A stretch of 64,000 nucleotides of DNA, taken from contig NW_008705586.1 in assembly GCF_000186865.1 (NCBI RefSeq), positions 216,802 to 280,801 of the forward strand, read 5' to 3'. This document shows positions 8,863 to 19,506 of the stretch, one piece after another. Position 1 is the stretch's first letter; every line of letters starts with the position of its first letter. The stretch is from Aureococcus anophagefferens. Taxonomy: Eukaryota > Sar > Pelagophyceae > Pelagomonadales > Pelagomonadaceae. The notes under the pieces are model-generated. The model was not told the origin of the DNA. It saw nothing but the letters and a program-made list of their open reading frames with translations, and made no database searches. A program made the translations under genes and the position numbers.

Positions 8863-11463
8863 CGAATTCCGCCAGAACTTGCGGCTCTTCGCGGACTGCT
8901 GGGGCGAGAACGCGGAGTCGACCGAGTCGCGGATCGAGTCGCACCTCACTCGGACCCCGACGGCGGCGTCGATGTTCACGGTCTCCTTGGTCTCGGCCTT
9001 GCTCGTCGCGACCACGGTCCCCCCGCTGACCAAGCACGCGGCGGCGAGCAAGTAGGCCGGGCCCGGCGGCGGCGACCCGAAGAGCGTCGACTGGAAGATG
9101 ACGACGCAGAGGGGCTGGAGCAACGCGGCCACCGTCACGAGCAAAGGGTCCACCAGCGACGCCGCGAGCGTGTAGAAGAACGTGCCCGCCGTGTCCACCA
9201 CCAGAGCCAACCAAAGGTACGTCAGCGGGCTCTCGAAGAACGCCAGCGTCTCGATGAACTCTCCACCTTCGACAAACACAAACACCAAGACGCTCAAGAG
9301 CCAGCAGCCGACCTGCATGGCCGCGTGGAGCGCCGGCGCCGAGATGCCGCCGGACCGCGCGGCCTTGGTCGAGCACGCGTACGCCGCGTGGCACGCGGAG
9401 CAGCTCAGGCCCAGGGCCAACGGCAGGGCCGCGGTCGCGCTCAGACGCCGTCCGCCGCTACTCCCGGGCGCCGACGCCGCGCAGCCGCAGGCGCCGAGCA
9501 AGCCGATGCACGTGCCCGCGATCTCGCTCCGCGTCGGCCTCGGACTCAACAAGCCGAGCAGCCGGACGACGACGATGCCCAGGGGCGCCAGCGAGGACGA
9601 CAGCGAGACCAGCGACGCGTCCGAGGCCAGCAGGAACGCGAGCTGGTAGGTCACGACGCTCAAGAAGTAGCCGCTGACCGCGCCCGCGGCGCCCCGGAGC
9701 GCGTCCCCGTTCATCACTCGCGCTTCCAAACCGAGCGTCCAGTCCGTGATGGCGAGCGGCAGCGCGACCAAGGACGACGCGCCCATGCGCCAGGCGCACA
9801 GCAAGAAGACGTCGCTGCCGGGCTCCGCGTCGCCGAGCACGAGCGCGCCGGACGCCTGGGCCGCCGTCGCAAAGGCCAAAAGCCCGTAGCCCATGACGGG
9901 CACCTTCTTTGTGACCTTGGCGTCCATGCCGTCCTTCGCGTTCCCTCCGAGCTCGATGGCCTTGAGCGTCGGCGTCTCCGCGAAGCCGGCGACGCGGCCC
10001 GCGAAGCCGACGGCCGTCGCCGACGCCGCCAAAACCTTGACGGACGCGTCGCGCTGTCCCACGGGCACGAGGGCCACGACGTCGAACGCGTCGCCGGGCA
10101 GCGCGACGACGACGGCGCCGCGGCTCGGGAGGTCCTCGACCATGGACGAGCTCAGCGTCACGGGCCGGTCGAGCGCGCCCGAGGAGCCGACGGCGAGGTA
10201 GTCCACGGGCGGACCAAAGGCCTCGGGCGCGAAGCGCACCTTCTCCGAGCCGGCCTCGCTCGACGAGTACTCGAAGGGCGTCGCCGGCGGCGAACTGTTG
10301 GCGCTGTTGTCCGAGACGTGGCGGATCTCAAAGGGCAAGTTGCTCAGGAAGTCCTGGCTCGAGGACTGGCGCACGATGTGCACCTCGAGGGGCGCGACGC
10401 CGGCGAATTGCGGGCTGAGCACCGAGACCTTGGTGAACTCGACCTGCTCGTCCGTCTCGACGGCGACCCAGGGCTTGTTCCGCGTGTCCACGGCCCTCAG
10501 GCCGCCGTCCGACAGCGCGACGCGGTCCAGGGCGTCGGCGAGCGTGTAGTAGTCGCTCGACGCGTCGAGGTCCTCGAGCGCGTCCCACAACCGCGGGCCT
10601 TCGATCCGCGCCAGGCCCGCGTCGACGCCGTCCTGCTTGACGCCCGCGGGGAGCTCGCGGCCGACGCGCGCGCAGTACGAGCCGTCCTCTTTCGCGACCT
10701 TGACGGCCGTGGGCGGCAGCGCGCGCAGGAGCTCCTCGGCGTTGCCGCCGAGGTCCTCCACGAGGAGCGCGTTGTCGTCGCCGATGCGGTTCCGGTCCGT
10801 GCTCCGCGCGACGGACCGCAGGAGCGACGCGTCGAAGAGGTGGTCCGACGTCACGAGGAGCAGCGGCGTCTCGAGCCCGTCGGTGCACCGCGCGACCGTG
10901 TCCCGCGCGGCCAGGATCGACTTGCCGTGGAAGCCGTCCCAGTCGTCGCCGAGGTCCAGGAACTCGATGCCAAAGTCGTCGCCGAGCTTGTTCCCAAAGT
11001 GGCGGCCGACGTGCTCCGCGATCTCGCTGCCCCGGTACGCGACGAGCACGACGCACCGCCGGAAGCCGGCGCGCCGCAGCGCCTCGAGGCTGTGGCAGAT
11101 GAGCGCGGCCCCGCCGACCTGCAGCAGCTCCTTGGGCACGGCGTCCGGGATGCCCGCGCCCGACGCGCGCCGCGTCGGCTTGCGGCGAGCGGCCGTCACC
11201 AGCGCGACGCGCGCCGTCTTCGGCCGCGAGGAGCGCTGCTGCTCCGGCTGCTCCGCGTCGGACACCACGGACGACGACGCGCGCGGCCGGCCGGTTTCCT
11301 GCGTGTTGCTACAGAGCGCGACGATCACCTCGGCCTCGGAGGCGCCGACGAGCTGCGCGAGCTTTGCGATGTCCAGGGGCCGCACGATGGCCTCGGTCGA
11401 CGTGGTGAGCGCATGCTCGATGGTTGTTGGTGTTAGCTCCGTTGACGTGCTCGGCGCCAGCAT
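8836..11463 (-). CDS. nucleotidyltransferase - DMT-family transporter fusion
   Basis: A single 875-residue frame. Residues about 85-320 look like a sugar/choline-type nucleotidyltransferase: PKELLQVGGAALICHSLEAL with the family PK motif, then LLLVTSDHLFDASLLRS with the usual metal-binding region. The Gly-rich loop is atypical (SGAGIPDAV). Residues about 330-545 are a linker or beta-rich domain without assignment. Residues about 550-840 are some ten membrane segments of the drug/metabolite transporter (EamA) type. The pairing recalls bacterial LicC (phosphocholine cytidylyltransferase) and LicB (DMT choline permease), which suggests activation coupled to transport of a small metabolite; that is inference. 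No intron is needed. Confidence 0.65.
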   Translation of the reverse strand: MLAPSTSTELTPTTIEHALTTSTEAIVRPLDIAKLAQLVGASEAEVIVALCSNTQETGRPRASSSVVSDAEQPEQQRSSRPKTARVALVTAARRKPTRRASGAGIPDAVPKELLQVGGAALICHSLEALRRAGFRRCVVLVAYRGSEIAEHVGRHFGNKLGDDFGIEFLDLGDDWDGFHGKSILAARDTVARCTDGLETPLLLVTSDHLFDASLLRSVARSTDRNRIGDDNALLVEDLGGNAEELLRALPPTAVKVAKEDGSYCARVGRELPAGVKQDGVDAGLARIEGPRLWDALEDLDASSDYYTLADALDRVALSDGGLRAVDTRNKPWVAVETDEQVEFTKVSVLSPQFAGVAPLEVHIVRQSSSQDFLSNLPFEIRHVSDNSANSSPPATPFEYSSSEAGSEKVRFAPEAFGPPVDYLAVGSSGALDRPVTLSSSMVEDLPSRGAVVVALPGDAFDVVALVPVGQRDASVKVLAASATAVGFAGRVAGFAETPTLKAIELGGNAKDGMDAKVTKKVPVMGYGLLAFATAAQASGALVLGDAEPGSDVFLLCAWRMGASSLVALPLAITDWTLGLEARVMNGDALRGAAGAVSGYFLSVVTYQLAFLLASDASLVSLSSSLAPLGIVVVRLLGLLSPRPTRSEIAGTCIGLLGACGCAASAPGSSGGRRLSATAALPLALGLSCSACHAAYACSTKAARSGGISAPALHAAMQVGCWLLSVLVFVFVEGGEFIETLAFFESPLTYLWLALVVDTAGTFFYTLAASLVDPLLVTVAALLQPLCVVIFQSTLFGSPPPGPAYLLAAACLVSGGTVVATSKAETKETVNIDAAVGVRVRCDSIRDSVDSAFSPQQSAKSRKFWRNSGEEATPLV

Positions 11464-11618
11464 CGCGCCGCCGTCCTCGCTCGAGCTCGTGTTCGGGTGG
11501 GCGCGCGAGATGGAGGGCTGCCAAGCAGCACAATGTTTCCCTCAAACTTGCACGTCAATAATTGCACATGGTTGCGATGATGAGTTTTGCAGCCCTCGTC
11601 GCCGCTACCGAACCGTAG

Positions 11619-14600
11619 ATGGGGCCGTCCCCGCGCGGGCGCGACGACGGCCGCGTCGTCTTCGCCTACGGGCGGAACCCGGCGCCGGGCGGCGGCCGGT
11701 GGCGATGCGCGCTCGCTGTCGTCGCGTGCGGCATCGCTGGAATTTTTGCGTGGGCGCACGTACGTAACGACAGCCCCGGAGGAAGCCTCGCGCCCGTCAT
11801 CGTCGACAACGCACCAGTCGTCGACGAAGCACCAATTGTTGACACAACTGAAGCCTCAATTCCGCACACTGTCTCGAACTCGCCGCCCGAACTCGCCGCC
11901 TCAAAGTGCTGCCCCACCAACAACGACGCAGACTGGTGGGCAACATCCCCAACATTCCTGTGCGGCTGCCACCTACTCAAACCGACCACCATCCAGCTCA
12001 CGGCCATCGTCGTCACAGACGCTGCCGCGGCGAAAGCCGCGGCCGCGTGGTACGAGCAGACGAAACGAAAACGCCGCGGCGACGTCGTCGTCGTCGCCTT
12101 GGACAGCGAAGCCACAAACTTCTTCCTCAAGGACACGCCCTTCGTCGTCGCAACCCCCGAGTCGACGCGCGCGGACGCGTGGAACGCCGTGCAATTCGCG
12201 GCGCGAAACCACTACGCGCGCGCGGTCTTCGCGGACGATCCGCCGACCCCGGACGGCATCGCAGCGCTCAACCACGCCTTCGACGACGAGCACGCGACGC
12301 TGGCCTTTTTGAACGAGGATCACCCCGCCGAGGAATTCAAATCGAGTTCCGGCAAACGCGTCGCGATCTCGACGTGCCTCTTCGGATTACACCTCGACCG
12401 CCTCGAGCGCTTCCAACCGCGGTTGACGACCATCTTCGACAGCGTCGAGAACGCCCCCACGGAGCTCGACGTGCTCTTCGACGGCGCTCCGCCGGAAGAA
12501 GCGCAGTCCCACCCGCTCGACTCGCTGCTCCTGCGGATGCTCGCCGCGCACGTGACGCCGACGCCCGTGCGCGGCCGCTGCGCGCGACCCCGGCCGCTCG
12601 CCAAGGTCGTCGCGCCCGTCGCGCCCCGCATCGTCACCACGGAGCAGCTCGCGTCGCGGGAGAAGCGCGCGGTCGAGCGGAGCTGGCCGACGTTCCTGAA
12701 CGTGTCCGTCTTCGGCTGCGACTACCACAACAACCACCTCGAGGTCCAGTCCGTCGACGAGTGCAAGACGCGCTGCCACCGGCTCGAGCGGTGCAAGGCC
12801 TTCTCGTACCTGAAGCACGGCGGCGTCTGCTACTTCAAGACGTGCCGCGAGACGAACCTGCGGAACATGAGCGGCGTCGACACGTACGTCAAGCACCGCC
12901 ACAGCCTCGCGCCCGCGGGGTCGAGCTGCCCGAAGACCCGGAAACTCCGCGTCGCGCCCGAGAACCCCGCCGTCGCCGTCGTCGTCACCGTGCACGACGC
13001 GCTCGAGTGGGTCGAGCGGTGCCTCGCGGCGATGTTCGACCGCACGGAGGACGCGGCCTACGGCCTCTACCTCGTCAACGACGGCTCGGCGTCGGCGACC
13101 CTTCGAGGCCTGGAGCGGCTCGTCGACGCGCGCGGCAAGCGCGACCTCGTGCGCTTCGTGAACTGGCGCGGCGAGAGCGACCTCCACGGCTACACGCGCG
13201 CGGTCAACGCGGGTCCGCCGGGCGGCGTCTCGAGCGCGTGAGCAGCGGCGAACTCGAACAACGTAGGTCTGCGGGCGGCCCTGGGCGACGACCCCGCGAT
13301 CCCGCCGCCGGCGACGCCCTACGGCGCGTTCTGCCTCCTGAACTCGGACACGGAGATCCTCACGCCGACGTGGCTCGCGGCGCTCCTGTCGGCGGCCTTC
13401 TCGACGCCGGACATCGGCGTCGTCGGCCCCGTGTCGAACGCGGCGAGCTACCAGTCCGTGCCCCAGCTGCGACACACGAACCCGGACACGGGCAAGGTCG
13501 ACTGGTCGAAGAACCCGCTCCCGCCGGACTGGCGGCCGCGCGACGTCGCCCAGGCCGTCGCGCGCGCGTCGAAGCTGGGGCTCGTCGACGTGCCCGTGCT
13601 CAACGGCTTCTGCCTGCTCGTCAAGGCCGAGGTCTTCGGCGTCGTGGGCCTCTTCGACGACGTCGCGTCGCCGCTCCCGCGTCCGCCGAACCTCTTCCAC
13701 CCAAAAGCGCACCTTTTTTTTAGGTTCCCCCACGGCTTCGGCGAGGAGAACGACTTCGCGCTGCGCGCGGCGCGGCTCGGCTACCGGCTCAAGGTCGCCG
13801 ACGGCGTCTACGTCTGGCACCACAAGTCGAAGAGCTACGGCGACGCGACGCGGAAGGACCTGTCGAGCGAGAGCCGCGCGACGCTCCTCCAGCGCTGGGG
13901 CCCGCAGCTGCGGGACGCGGTGCAGGCCCTCGAGCGCGAGCCGGCGCTCGACGAGGCGCGGCGGCGCGTCGCCGCGAACCTCGGGGCGCGGAACGCGACG
14001 GAGGGCTGCCGGCCCGCGGCGCTGCGCGTGCTCTTCGTGCTGAACCCGATCCGCCGCGCGCCCCAGCCGCCGGCCATGCACGGCGGCTGGATCTCCATCG
14101 TGAACCAGGCCATCGGGCTCCGCAAGCGGGGCGTCTGCGCGCGCGTCGCCATCTCCGCGTGGACGCTCGGCACGTTCCGTTCCAACTTCCGCGACAGCGA
14201 CGACGTCTTCCTGCCCTACAAGGACAACGTGCGCACGCCGCGGGACCTCGCCGACGCCCTGCGGGACCACGCGGCGGCCTTCGACTTTCTGGTCGCGACG
14301 CTCTTCACGACGGTCGAGGCCATCGCGGACGTCGCGGCGTGCCACCCGAACGTGCAGACGGGCTACTTCATCCAGGACTACGAGGCGGACTTCGACAACC
14401 TGGACCTCGTGCTCAAGGAGAAGGCGCTGGAGAGCTACACGCGCGTCGAGGGCATGGTCCTCTTCGCGAAGACGCGGTGGCTCCGCGAGCGCGTCGCGCG
14501 GAACCACAACGTCACGGTGCACGCGGTCACGGGCTCCGTGGACCTGGGCGCCTTCGACGCGGCGCGCGCGGCCCACGACGAGCGCGTGCGCTCGGAGGCC

Positions 14601-15401
14601 GACCAGCGCAGCGGCGTCGCGCGCGTCGTCGCCATGCTGCGGCCGTCGACGCCGCGGCGGAACCCGACGGGCACGCTCGACGTGCTCCGGCGCGTCCGCG
14701 CGCGCTTCGGCGACCGCGTCGACGTCCACACCTTCGGCTGCCCCGACGACGAGCTCGACGCCTTCCTCTCGGCGTCGGACCGGAGCTTCCTGACGCACCA
14801 CGGCACGCTGCGCCGCGAGGACGTCGCCGCGCTCTTCGGCGCGTCGGACGTGTTCCTCGACATGAGCCACTGGCAGGCCTGGGGGCGCACGGGCCTCGAG
14901 GCCATGGCCGCGGGCTGCGTGCCCGTGCTCCCGGGCGGCTCGGGCTCCGAGGAGTACGCCGTGCACGACGCGAACGCGAAGCTGACGAACACGACGGAGC
15001 CGGCCGAGGCCGTCGACGCGGTCGGGCACCTCGTCGCGGACGCCAAGTTCCGCAACCGGCTGCGCACGAAGGCCATCTGGACCGCCGGCGACTTCGATCT
15101 CGCGACGGCGTCGCTGACGGTCCTGAAGCTGTTCTGCGACCGGCTCGACGACGCCGTCGACCGGCTGCTGCTCGCGCCGTCGCCGTGCGTCGTCGACGGG
15201 CGCCTGGACCTGGCGATGAACTCGACGGAGCGCGAGGCGCGGGCGGCGCGGACGCGCCTGGCCTTCGAGAACGCGCGGCTGGCGCGGGCCCGCGAGCGCG
15301 CGGACAAGGCCGCGCGGAGCCGGGACGGCGTCCTCGCGAAGCTCGAGAAGCGGCCGCCGAAGCGGCGACGGGGCCGCGGCGGCCCTCTCAAGGGCTTCTA
15401 G
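11619..15401 (+). CDS. giant type-II membrane glycosyltransferase, GT2 plus GT4 domains
   Basis: Exons are 11619-13212, 13267-13666 and 13724-15401, giving 1,223 residues. The first intron (54 nt) joins NAG to LRAALG and contains an in-frame TGA. The second (57 nt) is in frame and stop-free and joins FDDVA to FPHGFGEENDF. A short cytoplasmic tail is followed by one TM anchor (ALAVVACGIAGIFAWA, about 30-48). A PAN/apple-like Cys domain lies around 370-420. A GT2 domain follows (VAVVVTVHDALEWVERC, LVNDGS, LLNSDTEILTPTWL as the DxD region, GFGEENDFALRAARLG). The C-terminal GT4-like domain has VARVVAMLRPSTPRRNP and the GLEAMAAGCVPVLPGGSGSEE donor-binding signature. It probably builds polysaccharide or glycoprotein glycans in the Golgi. 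Confidence 0.85.
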
Positions 15402-15440
15402 AGACGCCCCCAATTCGCATCGAATCCGCTATTCGGATAA

Positions 15441-17876
15441 TTAATTTCTTGTGTGGACGAGCGACGGCGCTCCGCGGCTCGTCTTCGTCTTCTTCGGAAA
15501 CGCGCCCTCGAACCTCCGCCGCGTCGCGTCGTCGTAGCCGCTCCGCGCCCACTCCCCGTCGCTGGGCTTGAAGTTTTGGGGGAACAAGCAGGCCGCACCC
15601 TCGTCGCTCCGGTCCGCCGGCTCGCAGCTCAGGGCCGACGCGCAGGTCGTCTTGACGGGGTGGACCCAGCGGTCCGCGAAGTCGGGCGCGACCGCGCCGC
15701 GCCTGCAGTGGGGCCGCCGCGAGAAGAAGAAGCCCGGCGGCGCCCACCAGCAGTAGGACGAGGTCACCCAGTCGCCCCGGCCGCGCCGCGCGTCGGCGCT
15801 CAGCGGCGCGAAGTCGTAGATGGTGCAGGTCTCGAGCGACGCGCAGAGGCTCGGCGCCCAGGCCTCGCTCGGCAGCGCGAAGCCCCGCTCCGCGAACGCG
15901 GCGTCCAGCGCGTCCAGGAGCGCCGCCGAGAGCCGCTCGACGTGGTCCTGGCGGAAGAGGAGGCCGGCCTCGTCGTCGGGGATGCGCTGGTGGTCCGTGC
16001 AGCCGCCCGTCGAGAGGCCGCGCAGCGCGTCGACGTTCGCGACGGGGCTCGTCGCGTTCCGCCGCGCGACGACGGGGTCCGCGCCGCCGATGGTCGCCAC
16101 GGCCAGGGGCCACTGCCACCAGTGCTCGCCGGCGATGCGGAAGCCGCCGGCGACGAGGTCCGCGGACGCGTCCGCGGCGGCGAAGAACCGGGCCGCGTCG
16201 CCGAGGAACGCGGCGTCGTTCTCGACGAACCACGCCCGCTCCGGTCGCCCGGAGCAGTGGCGCCACCAGAGCAGCTGGTACAGGCCGTGGTAGTGGTGGG
16301 GAACCACGCGGAACGTCTCCCCGGGCTTGCGCGGGTTCGCGACCTCGCGGCCGAGCGCGCGCGCGGCCTCGGCCCCGAACTCCGCCTCGGTGATCGCGTC
16401 CCAGGTCACCTCGCAGACGTCGACGGCGCGGCCGGCCGTCTCGTTCGTCTCGTAGTCGCGCAGCGGCTCGTTTCGTAAGAGACGCACGCCTCCGGGGCGC
16501 AGGCCCGTGACGTCGCGGAGCACCGAGAGCTCGAAAGCGCCGTACCTCTCGAGCACGGAGCGATGCCACGCCGTCACGCGGGGCCCGGCGTGCCACAAGA
16601 CGACCGTCTCCTTCGACGACGGCGCTTTGGAGACCGACGCCGCCGCCTCCGACGACGGCGCTTTGGAGACCGACGCCGTCTCCTTCGACGACGGCGCTTT
16701 GGAGACCGAAGCCGCCGCCTCCGAAGCCGCCGCGTCCGTCGGCGCGTCGACGCTTCGGAACCAGACCCCGTGCCTGGGCGTGACGAACGCGCCGCTCGCC
16801 ATGCGGAGCGCGTCGGCGACGGTCGCGTTTTTCCACCGGCGCTTCGCGAACTGGAAGTGGCAGAGGAAGTACTCGTCGCCCGCGGGTCCGAAGAGGCGGC
16901 CGCCGTCGAAGCGGCAGTAGCCGCAGGTCTCCGAGCGGACGAGGTCGCGGAGGTCCTTGCACTGCGGCAGGTGCTGGAGCGCCTTCTGGCAGCAGGCGTC
17001 GAAGAGCGGCGGCGCGTTGGGGTCGAGGGGCGGCCGGAAGGTCGCGACGGCGCCGCGCTCGACGAGCGGCGCGAGGATGCCCGAGAAGGAGTGCTCCAGG
17101 CCCGCGCCGCCCCAGCGCTTCTTGCCCCACTCGTCGAAGGTCTCGCGCGGGGCGGGCGTCGAGGCGCGGCCCAGGTAGTCGCGGAGCGCCGGCGCGACGG
17201 CGGCGTCGTAGGCGTCCGCGCGGAGGAGCGTGAGCGGGCCCCAGGAGAGCTTCCGCGGGCGGCTCCCGGGCCCCTCGTCCGCGGGCGCGACGAGCTGGGC
17301 GCCGGCGGCGTCGGCGGCCGCCGCGAGGTCGGCGAGGGCCGTCCCGACCAGGACGTCGCAGTCGGTCCAGCCGACCCAGCGCGCCGCGACGCCCTCGAAG
17401 ACCTCGGGGTAGAGCAGCCGCACGAAGGGCTTGTAGCCCGAGATGGCGTTGAGGTGCGCCGCGGACCAGCCCGTCAGGTTGCCGATGCCCGCGGCGTCGA
17501 GCGACCGCGGCAGGTCCGCGAAGCGGCGCCCGGCGACGGCCTCGAGCCGCGCGGCGAAGCTCGGCCACGACGCCGGGACGTGCCGCACCGTCGCCGGCGG
17601 CGCGTAGGGCGGCGCCGCGTCGCCGACGAGCGTCAGCGCGATGCCGCGCGCCGCGCCGGCGCTCGCGACGAAGAGCGGCAGGATCGGCGAGTCCCAGACC
17701 TCGTCGCCGCCGAAGAGCGGCATGACGAGGTGGACGATCGTGGTTTCGCGCTGCGGTGGTTGCGCGTGCTGCGGTGGTTGCGCGTGCTGCGGTGGTTGCG
17801 CGTGCTGCGGCGCGGCGCCGCCGGCGAGCGCCCAGAGCCACGGGAGGAGGACGACGCGCACGTGCGCCATGAGCAC
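15441..17876 (-). CDS. secreted or Golgi two-module glycosyltransferase-like protein
   Basis: 811 residues, single exon. A signal peptide (VRVVLLPWLWALAGGAA) is followed by three QHAQPP repeats. Residues 45-330 resemble a DUF6625-type transferase: IVHLVMPLFGGDEVW, then HLNAISGYKPFVRLLYPEVFEG and the acidic WVGWTDCDVLVG. Residues about 440-800 are a second module with HHYHGLYQLLWWRHCSG, AWFVENDAAFLGD and many Cys. A low-complexity SKAPSSKET linker separates them. The donor and acceptor are unknown. The stop lies 39 bp from the convergent GT2/GT4 gene. Confidence 0.65.
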   Translation of the reverse strand: MLMAHVRVVLLPWLWALAGGAAPQHAQPPQHAQPPQHAQPPQRETTIVHLVMPLFGGDEVWDSPILPLFVASAGAARGIALTLVGDAAPPYAPPATVRHVPASWPSFAARLEAVAGRRFADLPRSLDAAGIGNLTGWSAAHLNAISGYKPFVRLLYPEVFEGVAARWVGWTDCDVLVGTALADLAAAADAAGAQLVAPADEGPGSRPRKLSWGPLTLLRADAYDAAVAPALRDYLGRASTPAPRETFDEWGKKRWGGAGLEHSFSGILAPLVERGAVATFRPPLDPNAPPLFDACCQKALQHLPQCKDLRDLVRSETCGYCRFDGGRLFGPAGDEYFLCHFQFAKRRWKNATVADALRMASGAFVTPRHGVWFRSVDAPTDAAASEAAASVSKAPSSKETASVSKAPSSEAAASVSKAPSSKETVVLWHAGPRVTAWHRSVLERYGAFELSVLRDVTGLRPGGVRLLRNEPLRDYETNETAGRAVDVCEVTWDAITEAEFGAEAARALGREVANPRKPGETFRVVPHHYHGLYQLLWWRHCSGRPERAWFVENDAAFLGDAARFFAAADASADLVAGGFRIAGEHWWQWPLAVATIGGADPVVARRNATSPVANVDALRGLSTGGCTDHQRIPDDEAGLLFRQDHVERLSAALLDALDAAFAERGFALPSEAWAPSLCASLETCTIYDFAPLSADARRGRGDWVTSSYCWWAPPGFFFSRRPHCRRGAVAPDFADRWVHPVKTTCASALSCEPADRSDEGAACLFPQNFKPSDGEWARSGYDDATRRRFEGAFPKKTKTSRGAPSLVHTRN
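16614..16735. repeat. coding minisatellite (SKAPSS linker)
   Basis: Three imperfect copies of a 33-36 bp unit containing GACGACGGCGCTTTGGAGAC lie in the linker between the two modules of the transferase-like gene. They encode repeated SVSKAPSSKET/EAA, so the linker is length-variable. Confidence 0.8.
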
Positions 17877-18054
17877 TGCTACGGAGGCTGCCTCACCATG
17901 TTTAGCATCTCCATCGTCGTGTCAGGCGGTGCCGGCATCATCGACTCTTCGTCTTCCCCAGCTCCGAGCAGCATCTCCGAGCAGCATGACACTGGCGCCA
18001 CTTACGCGCGCGTAAGAAGAGCGCCCGCGCCGCTCGAGCACCTACACACCTATC

Positions 18055-19488
18055 ATGCTGCGCCGCGCCGCAAGACACGTCCGCATCAACGCGAGACGCC
18101 ACCCCGTCAGATCGCTCCCGCGCGGCCTCGCGACGCCGTCGAGCTCGAAGGACGACGGCACCAGCGGCGCGCCGCCGCCGTGGCGGCAGATCGCGATCCT
18201 CTCCGGCAGCTCCTTCGTCGCGAACGCGGGCTTCGGGTGCATCATCCCCGTGCTGCCGTCGCTCTCCGAGTCGCTGTCGCTCGGCGCCGTCGGCGTCGGC
18301 GTCATCCTGTCGGCGCCCGCGGCGGCGCGCGTGGTGCTCAACGTGCGCCTCGGCGCGCTCGCCGACGAGATCGGGCGGCGGCCGTTGATGATCGCCGGCA
18401 GCGCCCTGGGCGCCGCGGGCACCTTCGCGACGGGCTCCGCGGGGTCGCTGCTCGAGCTCGTGCCCGCGCGGCTCCTCGCGGGCGCGGGCTCCGCGGCGAC
18501 GCTCGCGGGCGCCCAGGCCTACATGGCCGACGTCACGGAGGGCCGGGGCGACCGCGGCAAGCTGCTGGGCGTCCAGCAGGCCGCCGTCGCGCTCGGCTTC
18601 ATCGGCGGGCCCGCGCTCGGCGGCGGCCTCGCCGAGGTCCTGGGCCCGCACGCGCTCTTCCACGCCGTCGGCGTCTGCAACCTGCTCTGCGTCGCCGGCT
18701 ACGCGCTCCTGCCGGAGACGCACCAGGGGACCGGCATCGCCGCGTCCGACGCGGACGCCGCCGCGGACGCGGACACGCGAGCGCGGCTCGCGGCCGCGTG
18801 GCGGGGCCCGCTGCCGCCGCTGCTGGCCATGCAGCTCGCGCAGTACCTCGGCTACGCCTGCCACCTCTCCGTCGTGCCCCTGCGCGCCGTGGACGTCATG
18901 GCCGCGTCGCCCGGCGACATCGGCGTGCTCTTCTCGACGGTGTCGGCCGTCGCGATCGTCGGCGCGCCGCTCGGGGGCTACCTCGCGGACTTTGGGCGGC
19001 GGACGGCCGTGGTGCCCGCGGCGTCGCTCACGGTGCTCGGCGCGGCGGCCGTGCCCTTGGCCGCGGACGGCGCCCAGTTCTACGCCGCCATGATCGCCTG
19101 GGGCTTGGGCGCGTCGCTGATGACGCCCGCGCTCGCGGCCATCTCCGCGGACGTCGCGCCGCCCAAGGCGCGCGGCGCCGTCGTGTCCTACTCGCGCGTC
19201 GCCCAGGACAGCGCCTTCCTCTGCGGGCCGCTGGCCTACGGCGCGCTCGCCGACGCGCTGAGCCCGTCCGCGGCCATCTTCGCGTCGTCGGCCTGCTCCG
19301 CGGCCGCGCTGGGATTTTTCGCCGCGCGCGCGCCGGAGACGCTGCCGAAGAAGGCCGCGGCGCCGGTTCTGCCGGACGACGACGCGCCGCCGGCGCGGAG
19401 GGACCCGTCGCCGGCGCCGCCCGCGGCGATGGCCGCGACGCCGCCGAAGGCGCCCGCGCCGATGCAGGACCCGCCGCGGGACGCGTAA
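18055..19488 (+). CDS. MFS transporter, multidrug/tetracycline-efflux-like
   Basis: 477 residues with about 12 membrane segments. The N-terminal 50 residues are Arg-rich and Ser/Thr-rich without acidic residues before residue 35, which suggests an organelle-targeting leader. The MFS signature GALADEIGRRPLMIAGS follows TM2. LLAGAGSAATLAGAQAYMADV is the TM4/TM5 region, with a second signature-like GGYLADFGRRTAV after TM8. The closest general resemblance is to DHA1 efflux carriers. The substrate cannot be predicted. It is convergent with the next gene, 18 bp between stops. Confidence 0.85.
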   Translation: MLRRAARHVRINARRHPVRSLPRGLATPSSSKDDGTSGAPPPWRQIAILSGSSFVANAGFGCIIPVLPSLSESLSLGAVGVGVILSAPAAARVVLNVRLGALADEIGRRPLMIAGSALGAAGTFATGSAGSLLELVPARLLAGAGSAATLAGAQAYMADVTEGRGDRGKLLGVQQAAVALGFIGGPALGGGLAEVLGPHALFHAVGVCNLLCVAGYALLPETHQGTGIAASDADAAADADTRARLAAAWRGPLPPLLAMQLAQYLGYACHLSVVPLRAVDVMAASPGDIGVLFSTVSAVAIVGAPLGGYLADFGRRTAVVPAASLTVLGAAAVPLAADGAQFYAAMIAWGLGASLMTPALAAISADVAPPKARGAVVSYSRVAQDSAFLCGPLAYGALADALSPSAAIFASSACSAAALGFFAARAPETLPKKAAAPVLPDDDAPPARRDPSPAPPAAMAATPPKAPAPMQDPPRDA

Positions 19489-19506
19489 AAGACGACGCAG
19501 AAGCTC

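Noticed and set aside
12387..15413. Long minus-strand frame opposite the GT2/GT4 gene
   Set aside because: No domains and Arg/Val/Ala-rich shadow sequence; the plus strand encodes two recognisable glycosyltransferase folds.
15402..15440. Hairpin (CGAAT...ATTCG) as a convergent terminator
   Set aside because: The arms are only five bases, common by chance; not enough to call.
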